10,076 nt of DNA from Limnohabitans sp. Rim8 (GTDB taxonomy: Bacteria; Pseudomonadota; Gammaproteobacteria; Burkholderiales; Burkholderiaceae_C), in the NCBI GenBank assembly GCA_945877725.1, contig CAMDXR010000086.1, forward strand, positions 1 to 10,076. The letters run 5' to 3'. Positions 1 through 5,300 of this stretch are shown piece by piece; positions within the stretch are counted from its first letter, which is position 1, and each line of letters opens with the position of its first letter. The notes under the pieces are model-generated. The model had not been told where the DNA came from. It worked only from the letters and a program-made list of their open reading frames with translations, and ran no database searches. The position numbers and the translations under genes were made by a program.

Positions 1-504
1 ATTCAAATCCAACAAGGCAATTTTACCCCCTGGCATCAGAGAATTTGCCATAGTTTGAATCGTCTTAATAGCATAATCTTGATCAGGGAAATACTGAAAT
101 ACAGAATGAGAAATGGCAAAATCGAATTTAATATAATCAAATGGATTAATTAATGCCTCACTTACTTTAAATTCGCCATTTAAAAATTGATTTGCACTGC
201 TTATTAAGGATGCGCTATAGTCGTATCCAAATATTTTTGCTTGACTGTGAATTTGAATCGCATGTAAGAGTGCCCCTGACCCACACCCAATCTCAAGTAC
301 TTTAGAATCTTTAGTAATACTTAAAATTTTGGAAAGTTCAAGGGTCATCAACTGCCATTGAGCAGATGAGTAATCCCCACAACCCGTGTCGAAACCATTA
401 GCTTTAATTAACGAATTCAGCAGATCATCTTTTTGAATTTGAGCTGCTTTACTATTCCAAACAAGTTTCCAATTATGATCTTGTGACATTTCTTTTTTAT
501 CCAT
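1..504 (-). CDS. SAM-dependent methyltransferase, C-terminus cut by the window edge
   Basis: The reading frame is open from an ATG at 504 to the left edge, giving the first 168 residues. It shows a class I (Rossmann-fold) methyltransferase core: motif I reads VLEIGCGSGALL (the glycine-rich SAM loop, about residue 70), followed by an acidic strand end IFGYDYS, then FDFAISHSVFQYFPD (motif II/III region) and MPGGKIALLDLN at the edge. The N-terminus, with a W-x-x-x-W pattern and a SSAQW segment, resembles small-molecule or sugar methyltransferases found in surface-glycan clusters, but the substrate cannot be told. An alternative start is the ATG at 489; neither start has a strong Shine-Dalgarno sequence. 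The gene is markedly AT-rich compared with the flagellar genes, which suggests different origin. A link to flagellin glycan modification is inference from proximity only. Confidence 0.88.
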   Translation of the reverse strand, partial: MDKKEMSQDHNWKLVWNSKAAQIQKDDLLNSLIKANGFDTGCGDYSSAQWQLMTLELSKILSITKDSKVLEIGCGSGALLHAIQIHSQAKIFGYDYSASLISSANQFLNGEFKVSEALINPFDYIKFDFAISHSVFQYFPDQDYAIKTIQTMANSLMPGGKIALLDLN

Positions 505-701
505 CTGTAATTTACCGTTACGCCATATTAACAGCCTGATACTTGGCCTTCAATTCGCCTCCTAAATTAATATATTTTTTAATTATAATTATCTTTAAAA
601 TAATATATTTTTACTATTAAAAATTTAACCCAAATGGAACAGCGATATCAACTTCAATGTCTTTGAGTTAGTCTGTCCGTTACACCCCTTTTCTCTCGCC
701 C
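505..701. other. AT-rich intergenic region between methyltransferase and flagellar genes
   Basis: No convincing long gene is present. Positions 561-640 are extremely AT-rich, with runs of A and T that could hold a promoter for the leftward methyltransferase. On the minus strand a perfect AGGAGG (558-563) lies 4 bases before a TTG at 553, which opens an 11-codon frame ending in TAA at 518-520, 13 bases before the methyltransferase ATG. This could be a leader peptide, a gene relic or chance. The base composition changes at about 640, marking a likely boundary between the island-like left part and the flagellar block. Confidence 0.6.
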
Positions 702-902
702 TTGCTCACATGGATTCACAAGCTGGTTCGTTGGCCGATACGCATCTTTGACCGATTGATACTGAAAAGACAATTGGCCGCCGCAAGCGTTTCAGGCCAA
801 AAAGTCACAGATCCAACACCCTACGATGACGCATCACAGGGGTCGGTTGATGATGACCCAATACCCACCCTCCTTCGAAAAATCGAAACCATCACGCAAT
901 AA
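702..902 (+). CDS. Doubtful small hypothetical protein (66 aa)
   Basis: An open frame starts at a TTG and ends at TAA 900-902. The product has a basic, moderately hydrophobic N-terminal half (WIHKLVRWPIRIFDRLILKR) and an acidic C-terminal half ending DDDPIPTLLRKIETITQ. An amphipathic membrane-binding helix is conceivable. No Shine-Dalgarno sequence is obvious before the TTG, the upstream frame is closed by a TAG at 669-671, and there is no ATG start. I do not recognise a family. It may be a real small gene, the remnant of a longer gene upstream of the flagellin, or a chance ORF. Confidence 0.27.
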   Translation: MLTWIHKLVRWPIRIFDRLILKRQLAAASVSGQKVTDPTPYDDASQGSVDDDPIPTLLRKIETITQ

Positions 903-1035
903 GCTCCCCCGATGTAAACCCCGTAAAAAGTGTAAAGATCGCTCAAGTTTTCCTGTTTGCTGCTTCGATGGCTTATTGTTGCCTTGTATTTGTTTTTAAG
1001 ATCCGAGCCATTCGATCTGAACAAGGGGCCAAACC
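903..1035 (+). promoter_or_regulatory. Probable promoter/leader region of the divergent flagellin
   Basis: This non-coding stretch must carry the signals for the flagellin that starts at 1036. It contains TAAA elements at 914-917 and 932-935, but no good FliA -10 (GCCGATAA) at the right distance. A TGGC...TTGC pair (969-982) resembles a sigma54 -24/-12 element, but the GG and GC are 9 bases apart instead of 10, so I do not call it a promoter. Ribosome binding is weak, with AAGGGG (1022-1027) 8 bases before the ATG. Confidence 0.4.
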
Positions 1036-1878
1036 ATGCAAATCTCTACAAATTTGAACGCCTTGAATGCCGTCAAAGCCATTTATTCGGCCAACGCCAA
1101 TATTTCGCAAGCGAGTGAACGAATCAGTACCGGGCTACGTATCAACCATGCCTCAGATGATCCGACAGGTCTCGGCATCGCAAACCGACTCAAAACTCAG
1201 ATTGGTTCTTTTACAAAAGTTCTAGACAATTTGGCGTTAGGTACGGCTGCTACCCAAATAGTGGACGATTCACTGTCTGAAATGGTGGACATTTTGGGCT
1301 ATATGCGGGTTGCAGCGGTGGCGGCAGAAAGCACCACCTTGACCGCCTCAGATCGGACGGGCTACCAGGATGCGATTGATGAATATGTCGATGAGCTTGA
1401 CAGTATTGCCGACAACGCCGTTTGGGATGGCACTTCTCTGATGAACACGGCTTCCAGCATGACCATTCAATCGGGCACCTCGTCAGGTGACACGACTACG
1501 TTGAATTTTGACAAAATTACTTCTTATTCGTTGAGCATTGAAAACTCATCCGGCACCAATTTACTGAGTGTTTCAAGTTCTGGGAATGCTACGTCTGCGG
1601 TGGGCATCATCGACGATGCACTCGATACCCTGAATGAATACCAAGCTTATATTGGGGCCAAACAAAATGTGCTGGACGTGCAAAACAATGTCGCCAATAA
1701 CATGATCACCAACCAATCAGTGGCCTATGGAAAGATCATGGATGCCAATATGGCAGAGGAAACCTCAAAACTGGCAGCTGCTCAAATTCAGCGAGATGCG
1801 GCCACCGCCATGTTGACCCAGTCGTTGTCCATGAACAAAGATTTGGTGACTTTTTTGCTTAAATCCACATTCAGTTAA
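1036..1878 (+). CDS. Divergent flagellin (280 aa)
   Basis: This is a filament subunit exported through the flagellar type III system. It has the flagellin plan: N-terminal D0/D1 helices (residues 1-140; ISQASERISTGLRINHASDD, then PTGLGIANRLKTQI), a short variable centre (about 140-195) rich in S, T and G, and C-terminal D1/D0 helices (about 195-280; MAEETSKLAAAQIQRDAATA and a hydrophobic end VTFLLK). Only the core domains are present; there are no large D2/D3 domains. It differs strongly from the other three flagellins here: it starts MQIST rather than MSVINT, has DDPTGL instead of DDAAGL, and replaces the LQRMRELAVQ segment by LGYMRVAAVA. It is also the only one with its own unit on this side of the cluster, convergent with the minus-strand genes. 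It probably came from another flagellin lineage or is an old paralogue with a minor or specialised filament role. Confidence 0.93.
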   Translation: MQISTNLNALNAVKAIYSANANISQASERISTGLRINHASDDPTGLGIANRLKTQIGSFTKVLDNLALGTAATQIVDDSLSEMVDILGYMRVAAVAAESTTLTASDRTGYQDAIDEYVDELDSIADNAVWDGTSLMNTASSMTIQSGTSSGDTTTLNFDKITSYSLSIENSSGTNLLSVSSSGNATSAVGIIDDALDTLNEYQAYIGAKQNVLDVQNNVANNMITNQSVAYGKIMDANMAEETSKLAAAQIQRDAATAMLTQSLSMNKDLVTFLLKSTFS

Positions 1879-1896
1879 TCACTGAATCCTGATTAA
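1875..1896. terminator. Inverted repeat across the two converging stop codons
   Basis: TTAATCA (1875-1881) and TGATTAA (1890-1896) form a perfect 7-base inverted repeat with an 8-base loop. It covers the TAA of the divergent flagellin and the TGA of the converging 72-residue gene. It is AT-rich and has no immediate T-tract on either strand (a TTTTT occurs at 1914-1918), so it is at best a weak bidirectional terminator. Confidence 0.35.
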
Positions 1897-2097
1897 TCGC
1901 CAGCCTCGGTCCATTTTTCTAAAGGTGAATTTTCTCTGCAGGTTTCTCGACCTGACCATGTAGTAGCTCAGAGCTCGCAGGCTTTGTGCCTGCCTGAGCT
2001 CCGTGCAATAAACGCTCTCCCCTACTTCCAGCGCACTCAATGTGGTGATGTGGGCTTGTTGCCTGATATTTTCCAAGTTGACCCGCTCAATGAGCAT
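1879..2097 (-). CDS. Small basic protein of unknown function, downstream of tandem flagellins
   Basis: This 72-residue protein starts at ATG 2097, preceded by a good Shine-Dalgarno sequence (TTGAGGGTG, about 5 bases before the ATG). It lies 38 bases after the stop of the flagellin on the same strand, so it is probably co-transcribed with flaG and the two flagellins. Its stop abuts the stop of the converging flagellin with no spacer. The protein is rich in Arg with an aromatic/basic C-terminal half (ALSYYMVRSRNLQRKFTFRK, ending GWRLIRIQ), a pattern of helix followed by two short strands like some small nucleic-acid-binding proteins. I do not recognise a family. A regulatory role on flagellin mRNA or transcription is only a guess from charge and place. 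Confidence 0.6.
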   Translation of the reverse strand: MLIERVNLENIRQQAHITTLSALEVGESVYCTELRQAQSLRALSYYMVRSRNLQRKFTFRKMDRGWRLIRIQ

Positions 2098-2135
2098 GAG
2101 ACACCCTCAAGTCAAATGTCAAAAGACAAATGGAT

Positions 2136-2975
2136 TCATTGCAATAAGGCAAGCACGTTCCTCGGCTGCTGGTTGGCCTGACTCAGCATCGCCGTTGCCG
2201 CGTTTTGAATGATCTGCGTTCGAGCCAACTCCATGGTTTCGGTCGCATAGTCTGTGTCCAAGATCCGACTTCGCGCAGCGGATGTGGTTTGTGACACGGT
2301 GGTTAAGTTGTCTATAGCGTAGGTCAAAGCATTGATCTTGGCGCCAAGGTCGGATCTGAACTCATCAATGGTTGCAATGGCGGTATCCAAAGTGCTCAAG
2401 GCACTGCTGGCACCTGACAGTGTCGAAATGTCTAAATCGACAATGGCCAAGGACGAGGCGGAAGTTGCCATAGATTGCAAATCCAACGTAATCGTCTGAC
2501 CGGATTCACCGCCCACTTGAAAGGTCACCGTACCTGCAGAACCCAACTCACTGGCCGATCCTTGCAGGATGGTCATGTCGTTGAATTTGGTGTTGCTGGC
2601 GATGTCATCGACTGCATCGATCAGCTCCGACATTTCGGATTGCAATGAGGTTCTGTCCGCAGAGCTGTTGGTGTCGTTAGCAGATTGAATCGCCAACTCA
2701 CGCATGCGCTGCAGCATGTTGGTGATTTCTTGTGTCGATCCCTCGGCAGTTTGGGCTACGCTGATGGCATCGTTCGCATTACGCACGGCCTGGTTCAGGC
2801 CTCGAATCTGCGAAGTCATGCGGTTAGCAATGGCCAAACCAGCGGCATCATCAGCCGCACTGTTGATTCGCTTACCTGTGGCCAGCTTTTGCATAGCGTC
2901 AGTCAACGATCTGTTGTTGACTGCCAAAGCATCCTTTGCCTGTAATGACTGGATGTTGGTGTTGATAACCGACAT
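2136..2975 (-). CDS. fliC: Flagellin (279 aa), second of a tandem pair
   Basis: Filament subunit. The N-terminal D0/D1 region begins MSVINTNIQSLQAKDALAVN and contains GKRINSAADDAAGLAIANRM and LQRMRELAIQSANDTNS (residues 88-104, the conserved D1 motif). The centre (about 140-190) is short and there is no outer D2/D3 domain. The C-terminal D1/D0 region holds EFRSDLGAKINALTYAIDNL, SRILDTDYATETMELARTQI and ends NVLALLQ. The start is set by AGGAGA 6 bases before the ATG. It is closely similar to the next flagellin upstream (3100-3939), including long identical blocks in D1, which suggests tandem duplication. The 124-base spacer between the two holds two strong hairpins and no clear promoter, so it may be read from the upstream gene. 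Confidence 0.97.
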   Translation of the reverse strand: MSVINTNIQSLQAKDALAVNNRSLTDAMQKLATGKRINSAADDAAGLAIANRMTSQIRGLNQAVRNANDAISVAQTAEGSTQEITNMLQRMRELAIQSANDTNSSADRTSLQSEMSELIDAVDDIASNTKFNDMTILQGSASELGSAGTVTFQVGGESGQTITLDLQSMATSASSLAIVDLDISTLSGASSALSTLDTAIATIDEFRSDLGAKINALTYAIDNLTTVSQTTSAARSRILDTDYATETMELARTQIIQNAATAMLSQANQQPRNVLALLQ

Positions 2976-2993
2976 GGCTTTCTCCTGATTCTT

Positions 2994-3024
2994 CGCAGCC
3001 CAAGTCCATGAAACTTGGGCTGCG
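2994..3024 (-). terminator. Strong hairpin in the leader of the second tandem flagellin
   Basis: CGCAGCCCAAGT (2994-3005) and ACTTGGGCTGCG (3013-3024) form a perfect 12-base stem with a 7-base loop. On the minus-strand transcript it ends 18 bases before the flagellin ATG and immediately before the Shine-Dalgarno region, and no T-tract follows it in that direction. It could be a transcript-stabilising or translation-controlling leader hairpin, or an attenuator; on the plus strand TTTCTT follows it, so termination of antisense reading is also possible. Confidence 0.55.
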
Positions 3025-3037
3025 TTTCTTCAACGTC

Positions 3038-3064
3038 GAAAGCCCACGAAATTCGCAGGCTTTC
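3038..3064 (-). repeat. Second hairpin in the spacer between tandem flagellins
   Basis: The stem arms are 3038-3049 and 3053-3064 around a 3-base loop. On the minus-strand RNA all 12 positions pair: ten Watson-Crick pairs and two G-U pairs. The two G-U positions would be C-A mismatches in plus-strand RNA, so the fold is better in the flagellin mRNA sense. It lies about 36-60 bases after the upstream flagellin's stop codon and could protect that mRNA's 3' end or lower read-through into the next flagellin. Confidence 0.5.
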
Positions 3065-3099
3065 TCGATAACCGCTTAACTGCGGGTCATGCCTTGCGC

Positions 3100-3939
3100 T
3101 TACTTAAGCAGGGCCAGGACAGACTGCGGCTGCTGGTTGGCCTGCGCGAGCATCGCCGTTGCCGCCTGCGCAATGATCTGCGTTCGAGCCAGCTCTGTCG
3201 ACTCAGCCGCATAGTCGGTATCCAGTATTCGGCTGCGAGCTGCCGAAGTGGTTTGTGCAACGTTGGTCAAGTTGTCTACAGCATGGGTCAGTCGGTTGAT
3301 CTTCGCACCCAAATCAGACCTGAATTCATCCACCGAAGCAATGGCGTCATCAAGAGAAGCAATCGCACTGGCAGCACCCGAGGCGGTTGAGATATCAAGG
3401 TCAGCGCTTGCAACACTCAAACCACTTGCCGTCATTGAAGTCAATGTCAGCGTAATGGTTTCGCCGCTTCCTGCACCCACCTGGAAGGTCACGGTACCTG
3501 CAGAACCGATCTCACTGGCTGACCCTTGCAAGAGCGTCATGTCGTTGAACTTGGTGTTTTCTGCGATGCGGGTAATTTCATCTTGCAATTCGGTCACTTC
3601 GGCCTGGAGCGAAGTGCGATCAGCTGAACTGTTGGTGTCGTTCACGGATTGAACGGCCAGTTCACGCATGCGTTGCAGCATGTTGGTAATCTCTTGCGTC
3701 GAACCTTCAGCGGTTTGCGCCACACTGATACCGTCGTTGGCATTGCGAACCGCTTGATTCAAACCACGGATCTGCGAGGTCATGCGGTTCGAGATGGACA
3801 GGCCAGCTGCATCATCAGCAGCGCTGTTGATGCGCTTACCGGTAGACAACTTCTCCATTGCCTTAGAGAGGTCACGGTTGTTGACCGCCATCGCATTGGC
3901 GGCCATCAGTGACTTGACGTTGGTATTGATAACAGACAT
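3100..3939 (-). CDS. fliC: Flagellin (279 aa), first of a tandem pair
   Basis: Filament subunit with the standard core: MSVINTNVKSL at the N-terminus, GKRINSAADDAAGLSISNRM, D1 motif LQRMRELAVQSVNDTNS with Arg at residue 90, a short Gly/Ser/Thr centre (about 140-190), SRILDTDYAAESTELARTQI and the C-terminal end SVLALLK. The frame extends 5 codons further up to a GTG at 3954, but that segment is the Shine-Dalgarno sequence itself (GAAGGAGA), and the conserved flagellin start MSVINT fixes the ATG at 3939. It follows flaG on the same strand after about 200 bases of non-coding sequence, so it may have its own promoter. It is the closest relative of 2136-2975 and similar to 5345-6181. Confidence 0.97.
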   Translation of the reverse strand: MSVINTNVKSLMAANAMAVNNRDLSKAMEKLSTGKRINSAADDAAGLSISNRMTSQIRGLNQAVRNANDGISVAQTAEGSTQEITNMLQRMRELAVQSVNDTNSSADRTSLQAEVTELQDEITRIAENTKFNDMTLLQGSASEIGSAGTVTFQVGAGSGETITLTLTSMTASGLSVASADLDISTASGAASAIASLDDAIASVDEFRSDLGAKINRLTHAVDNLTNVAQTTSAARSRILDTDYAAESTELARTQIIAQAATAMLAQANQQPQSVLALLK

Positions 3940-4144
3940 TTCTTTCTCCTTCACCCTGATGTCAGGGTATTGCGTGCAAAGAAACTTTCTTTAGCAACGC
4001 TGCCACAAAAATTTCAAGTAAACCAAACTGCATTCACTCGATTAGCTTGGACGGAATCTCAAATCTCTTCAATCAATTTTCAAGTTCCCGTTGTTTAGTG
4101 AATCGACCCACCTCAACAACACTTGAGTCTTTTATTGAAAATAT
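3940..4144 (-). promoter_or_regulatory. Leader/promoter region of the first tandem flagellin
   Basis: This 205-base spacer separates flaG from the flagellin. It holds two perfect inverted repeats close to the start codon: ACCCTGA-TG-TCAGGGT (3953-3968), directly upstream of the Shine-Dalgarno sequence, and AAAGAAA-C-TTTCTTT (3978-3992). Either could be an operator or an mRNA leader hairpin. A weak FliA-like pair on the minus strand, TCAA-N15-GTCGATTC, lies near the flaG end (about 4099-4125). No consensus FliA or sigma54 element is seen. Confidence 0.45.
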
Positions 4145-4534
4145 TTATATTGACTCATCATGGATCATCCCTTTAAGTGCTTCTATAGAGTGAGCTGCAC
4201 GTAATAGAGAGACATCGGGAATCTGGCGAACCATTTCACCGGTGTGGCTGTTGATGACCTTCACCACCGTGTTGCCATTGACTTGATCTTTTGAAAAGGT
4301 CAGGCCGCGCTGATTGGCTTTCATTTGCTCATTGAGCTTTTGAATAGCTTCTTCCAGGTTCCGCGACATCGCCTCGCTGTCAATGGCCACAGGTTCTTGG
4401 GCTGCGGATTTGCCGGTGGATACGCTGACGGCATCGTTTTTCGACAAATCCTTTTTATCGACAGCCACGGGGCGTGGCTCCATCACGGCGGGGGATGCCG
4501 GATGACTTGAAACAGAAATTGCAGATGTAGACAT
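4145..4534 (-). CDS. flaG: FlaG family protein
   Basis: FlaG proteins are small and influence filament length in several polar-flagellated bacteria; the mechanism is not settled. The 129-residue product has a low-complexity N-terminal half (S, A, P, V, K) and the typical FlaG C-terminal domain: a helix NLEEAIQKLNEQMKANQRGL, then FSKDQ, VVKVINSHTGEMVRQIPD and a final helix LLRAAHSIEALKGMI. The frame opens 5 codons earlier at 4549, but GGAGG lies 8 bases before the ATG at 4534, which is therefore the favoured start. A clear FliA promoter precedes it. It heads the minus-strand block flaG–flagellin–flagellin–small basic gene, the usual neighbourhood of flaG next to flagellin. Confidence 0.93.
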   Translation of the reverse strand: MSTSAISVSSHPASPAVMEPRPVAVDKKDLSKNDAVSVSTGKSAAQEPVAIDSEAMSRNLEEAIQKLNEQMKANQRGLTFSKDQVNGNTVVKVINSHTGEMVRQIPDVSLLRAAHSIEALKGMIHDESI

Positions 4535-4602
4535 ATGCAGGACCTCCATGGGTGATGCTTCTGGGGAATTCCATACAAGCGTTAGACACCATTACAGAAA
4601 GG

Positions 4603-4629
4603 GTATCGGCATGACCCTCTGGACCTTTA
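4603..4629 (-). promoter_or_regulatory. FliA (sigma28) promoter for flaG
   Basis: On the minus strand TAAA (4629-4626) is followed after exactly 15 bases by GCCGATAC (4610-4603). This matches the enterobacterial FliA consensus TAAA-N15-GCCGATAA at 11 of 12 fixed positions. It lies about 70 bases before the flaG start codon, on the right strand. It suggests flaG is a late (class 3) gene. Confidence 0.8.
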
Positions 4630-4667
4630 GCAAAATAATTTGAAATCCCACAAGAATTGCTCTTTCT

Positions 4668-4683
4668 TGCAGGTCTATGTCCA
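4668..4683 (-). promoter_or_regulatory. Possible weaker sigma54 site on the flaG side
   Basis: On the minus strand TGGACA and CTGCA place GG and GC exactly 10 bases apart, the spacing required for the -24/-12 elements, with two mismatches to TGGCAC/TTGCA. It lies upstream of the FliA promoter, so flaG could have two promoters. A single match of this quality can occur by chance. Confidence 0.35.
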
Positions 4684-4723
4684 TTTAGACGTCTTTAGGA
4701 CTAAACCAACAGAGCAACAAAGT

Positions 4724-4739
4724 TGGCACAGGTATTGCT
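4724..4739 (+). promoter_or_regulatory. Sigma54 promoter for the TPR gene and following flagellin
   Basis: TTGGCACA then GGTA then TTGCTT gives a full -24/-12 match, with GG at 4725-4726, GC at 4737-4738 and 10 bases between. Transcription should start near 4750, about 58 bases before the TPR gene's ATG. Upstream, between this site and the flaG promoters, are AGACGTCT (4687-4694) and TTTAG-GA-CTAAA (4694-4705), possible regulator sites. The element is nearly the same as the one before the sigma54 activator at 6679, pointing to shared control. Confidence 0.87.
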
Positions 4740-4760
4740 TTGATTGACTTACAAAGCGGA

Positions 4761-4787
4761 CGGCAAATCATTGCCGCCGGTTTTTTG
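4761..4787 (+). repeat. Leader hairpin upstream of the TPR gene
   Basis: CGGCAA (4761-4766) and TTGCCG (4771-4776) form a perfect 6-base stem with an ATCA loop, followed by CCGG and a TTTTTT run (4781-4786). It lies just after the predicted sigma54 transcription start and about 30 bases before the ATG. With the T-run it looks like an early terminator or attenuator. A similar hairpin lies at 5301-5315. Confidence 0.55.
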
Positions 4788-4807
4788 ACAGATCAAGGAG
4801 TACTTGA

Positions 4808-5284
4808 ATGACTGCACTCGCAGAGATTGTTATTGCTGAGGCCTCAAGTGGCAGGCTACCGCCTGAAAAGCCGGTATCGCGTTTCACGCCGGAGCAAATC
4901 AGGCAAAACGTGGCCCATTTGGTTTCAACCGAACAGCTGCCTCTGGCCAATGCCTTGGTTGATGCAGGTTTGAGCCTGTATCCGGACAGTGAGGACATTC
5001 TCAGTATCGGAGCCCTGGTTGCACAAGTACTACAGGATTGGGATCGCGCCAAAGAGTTGCTTCGTTCCTTGATGCGCGTCCAAAAAGGTTTCTCCCCACC
5101 TCAAACATGGTTCCACTGGGTACGTGTCTTGAGATGTCGGGGAGAAATCAAGAACGCCACATTGGCTGCCAAGCAGGCCAGTGGGTTGTTTCCCAATGAC
5201 GAACAACTTCAAAAGGAGTACTTGGAGTTGGTCGATTTAACCGAGAACGCCACTCAATTAGACACAGCGGCAACACGTCAGTAA
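4808..5284 (+). CDS. Small TPR-like helical protein co-transcribed with a flagellin
   Basis: This 158-residue soluble protein has no signal peptide or membrane segment. The start is well supported by AAGGAG 8 bases before the ATG. Residues about 35-140 look like alpha-helical repeats of the TPR type: QLPLANALVDAGLSLYP, then ILSIGALVAQVLQDWDRAKE, then NATLAAKQASGLFPNDEQLQ, with the Ala/Leu/Gly and closing Pro positions typical of TPR helices. Such folds usually bind another protein. It sits between a sigma54 promoter and a flagellin whose ATG is 60 bases after its stop, so it is probably in one operon with it. A role as flagellin-binding chaperone, assembly factor or modification helper is inference; I do not recognise a named family. 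Confidence 0.82.
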   Translation: MTALAEIVIAEASSGRLPPEKPVSRFTPEQIRQNVAHLVSTEQLPLANALVDAGLSLYPDSEDILSIGALVAQVLQDWDRAKELLRSLMRVQKGFSPPQTWFHWVRVLRCRGEIKNATLAAKQASGLFPNDEQLQKEYLELVDLTENATQLDTAATRQ

Positions 5285-5300
5285 TCAATTTAACCCTTGT

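Noticed and set aside
625..640. ATTTAACCC...TGG shared between about 623-637 and 5288-5302
   Set aside because: The match is only about a dozen positions in AT-rich DNA and the flanks differ, so chance similarity is likely.
969..982. TGGC...TTGC before the divergent flagellin and a similar pair at 5300-5313 as sigma54 promoters
   Set aside because: Both have 9 instead of 10 bases between GG and GC, a change that usually abolishes sigma54 recognition. The second is better explained as a hairpin.
821..1024. Minus-strand 67-residue frame opposite the region before the divergent flagellin
   Set aside because: It has no recognisable features, overlaps the flagellin's control region and shows no good ribosome-binding site.
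3066..3074. TCGATAACC on the plus strand, resembling a FliA -10 element
   Set aside because: No TAAA at 15 bases upstream, and no plus-strand gene follows.
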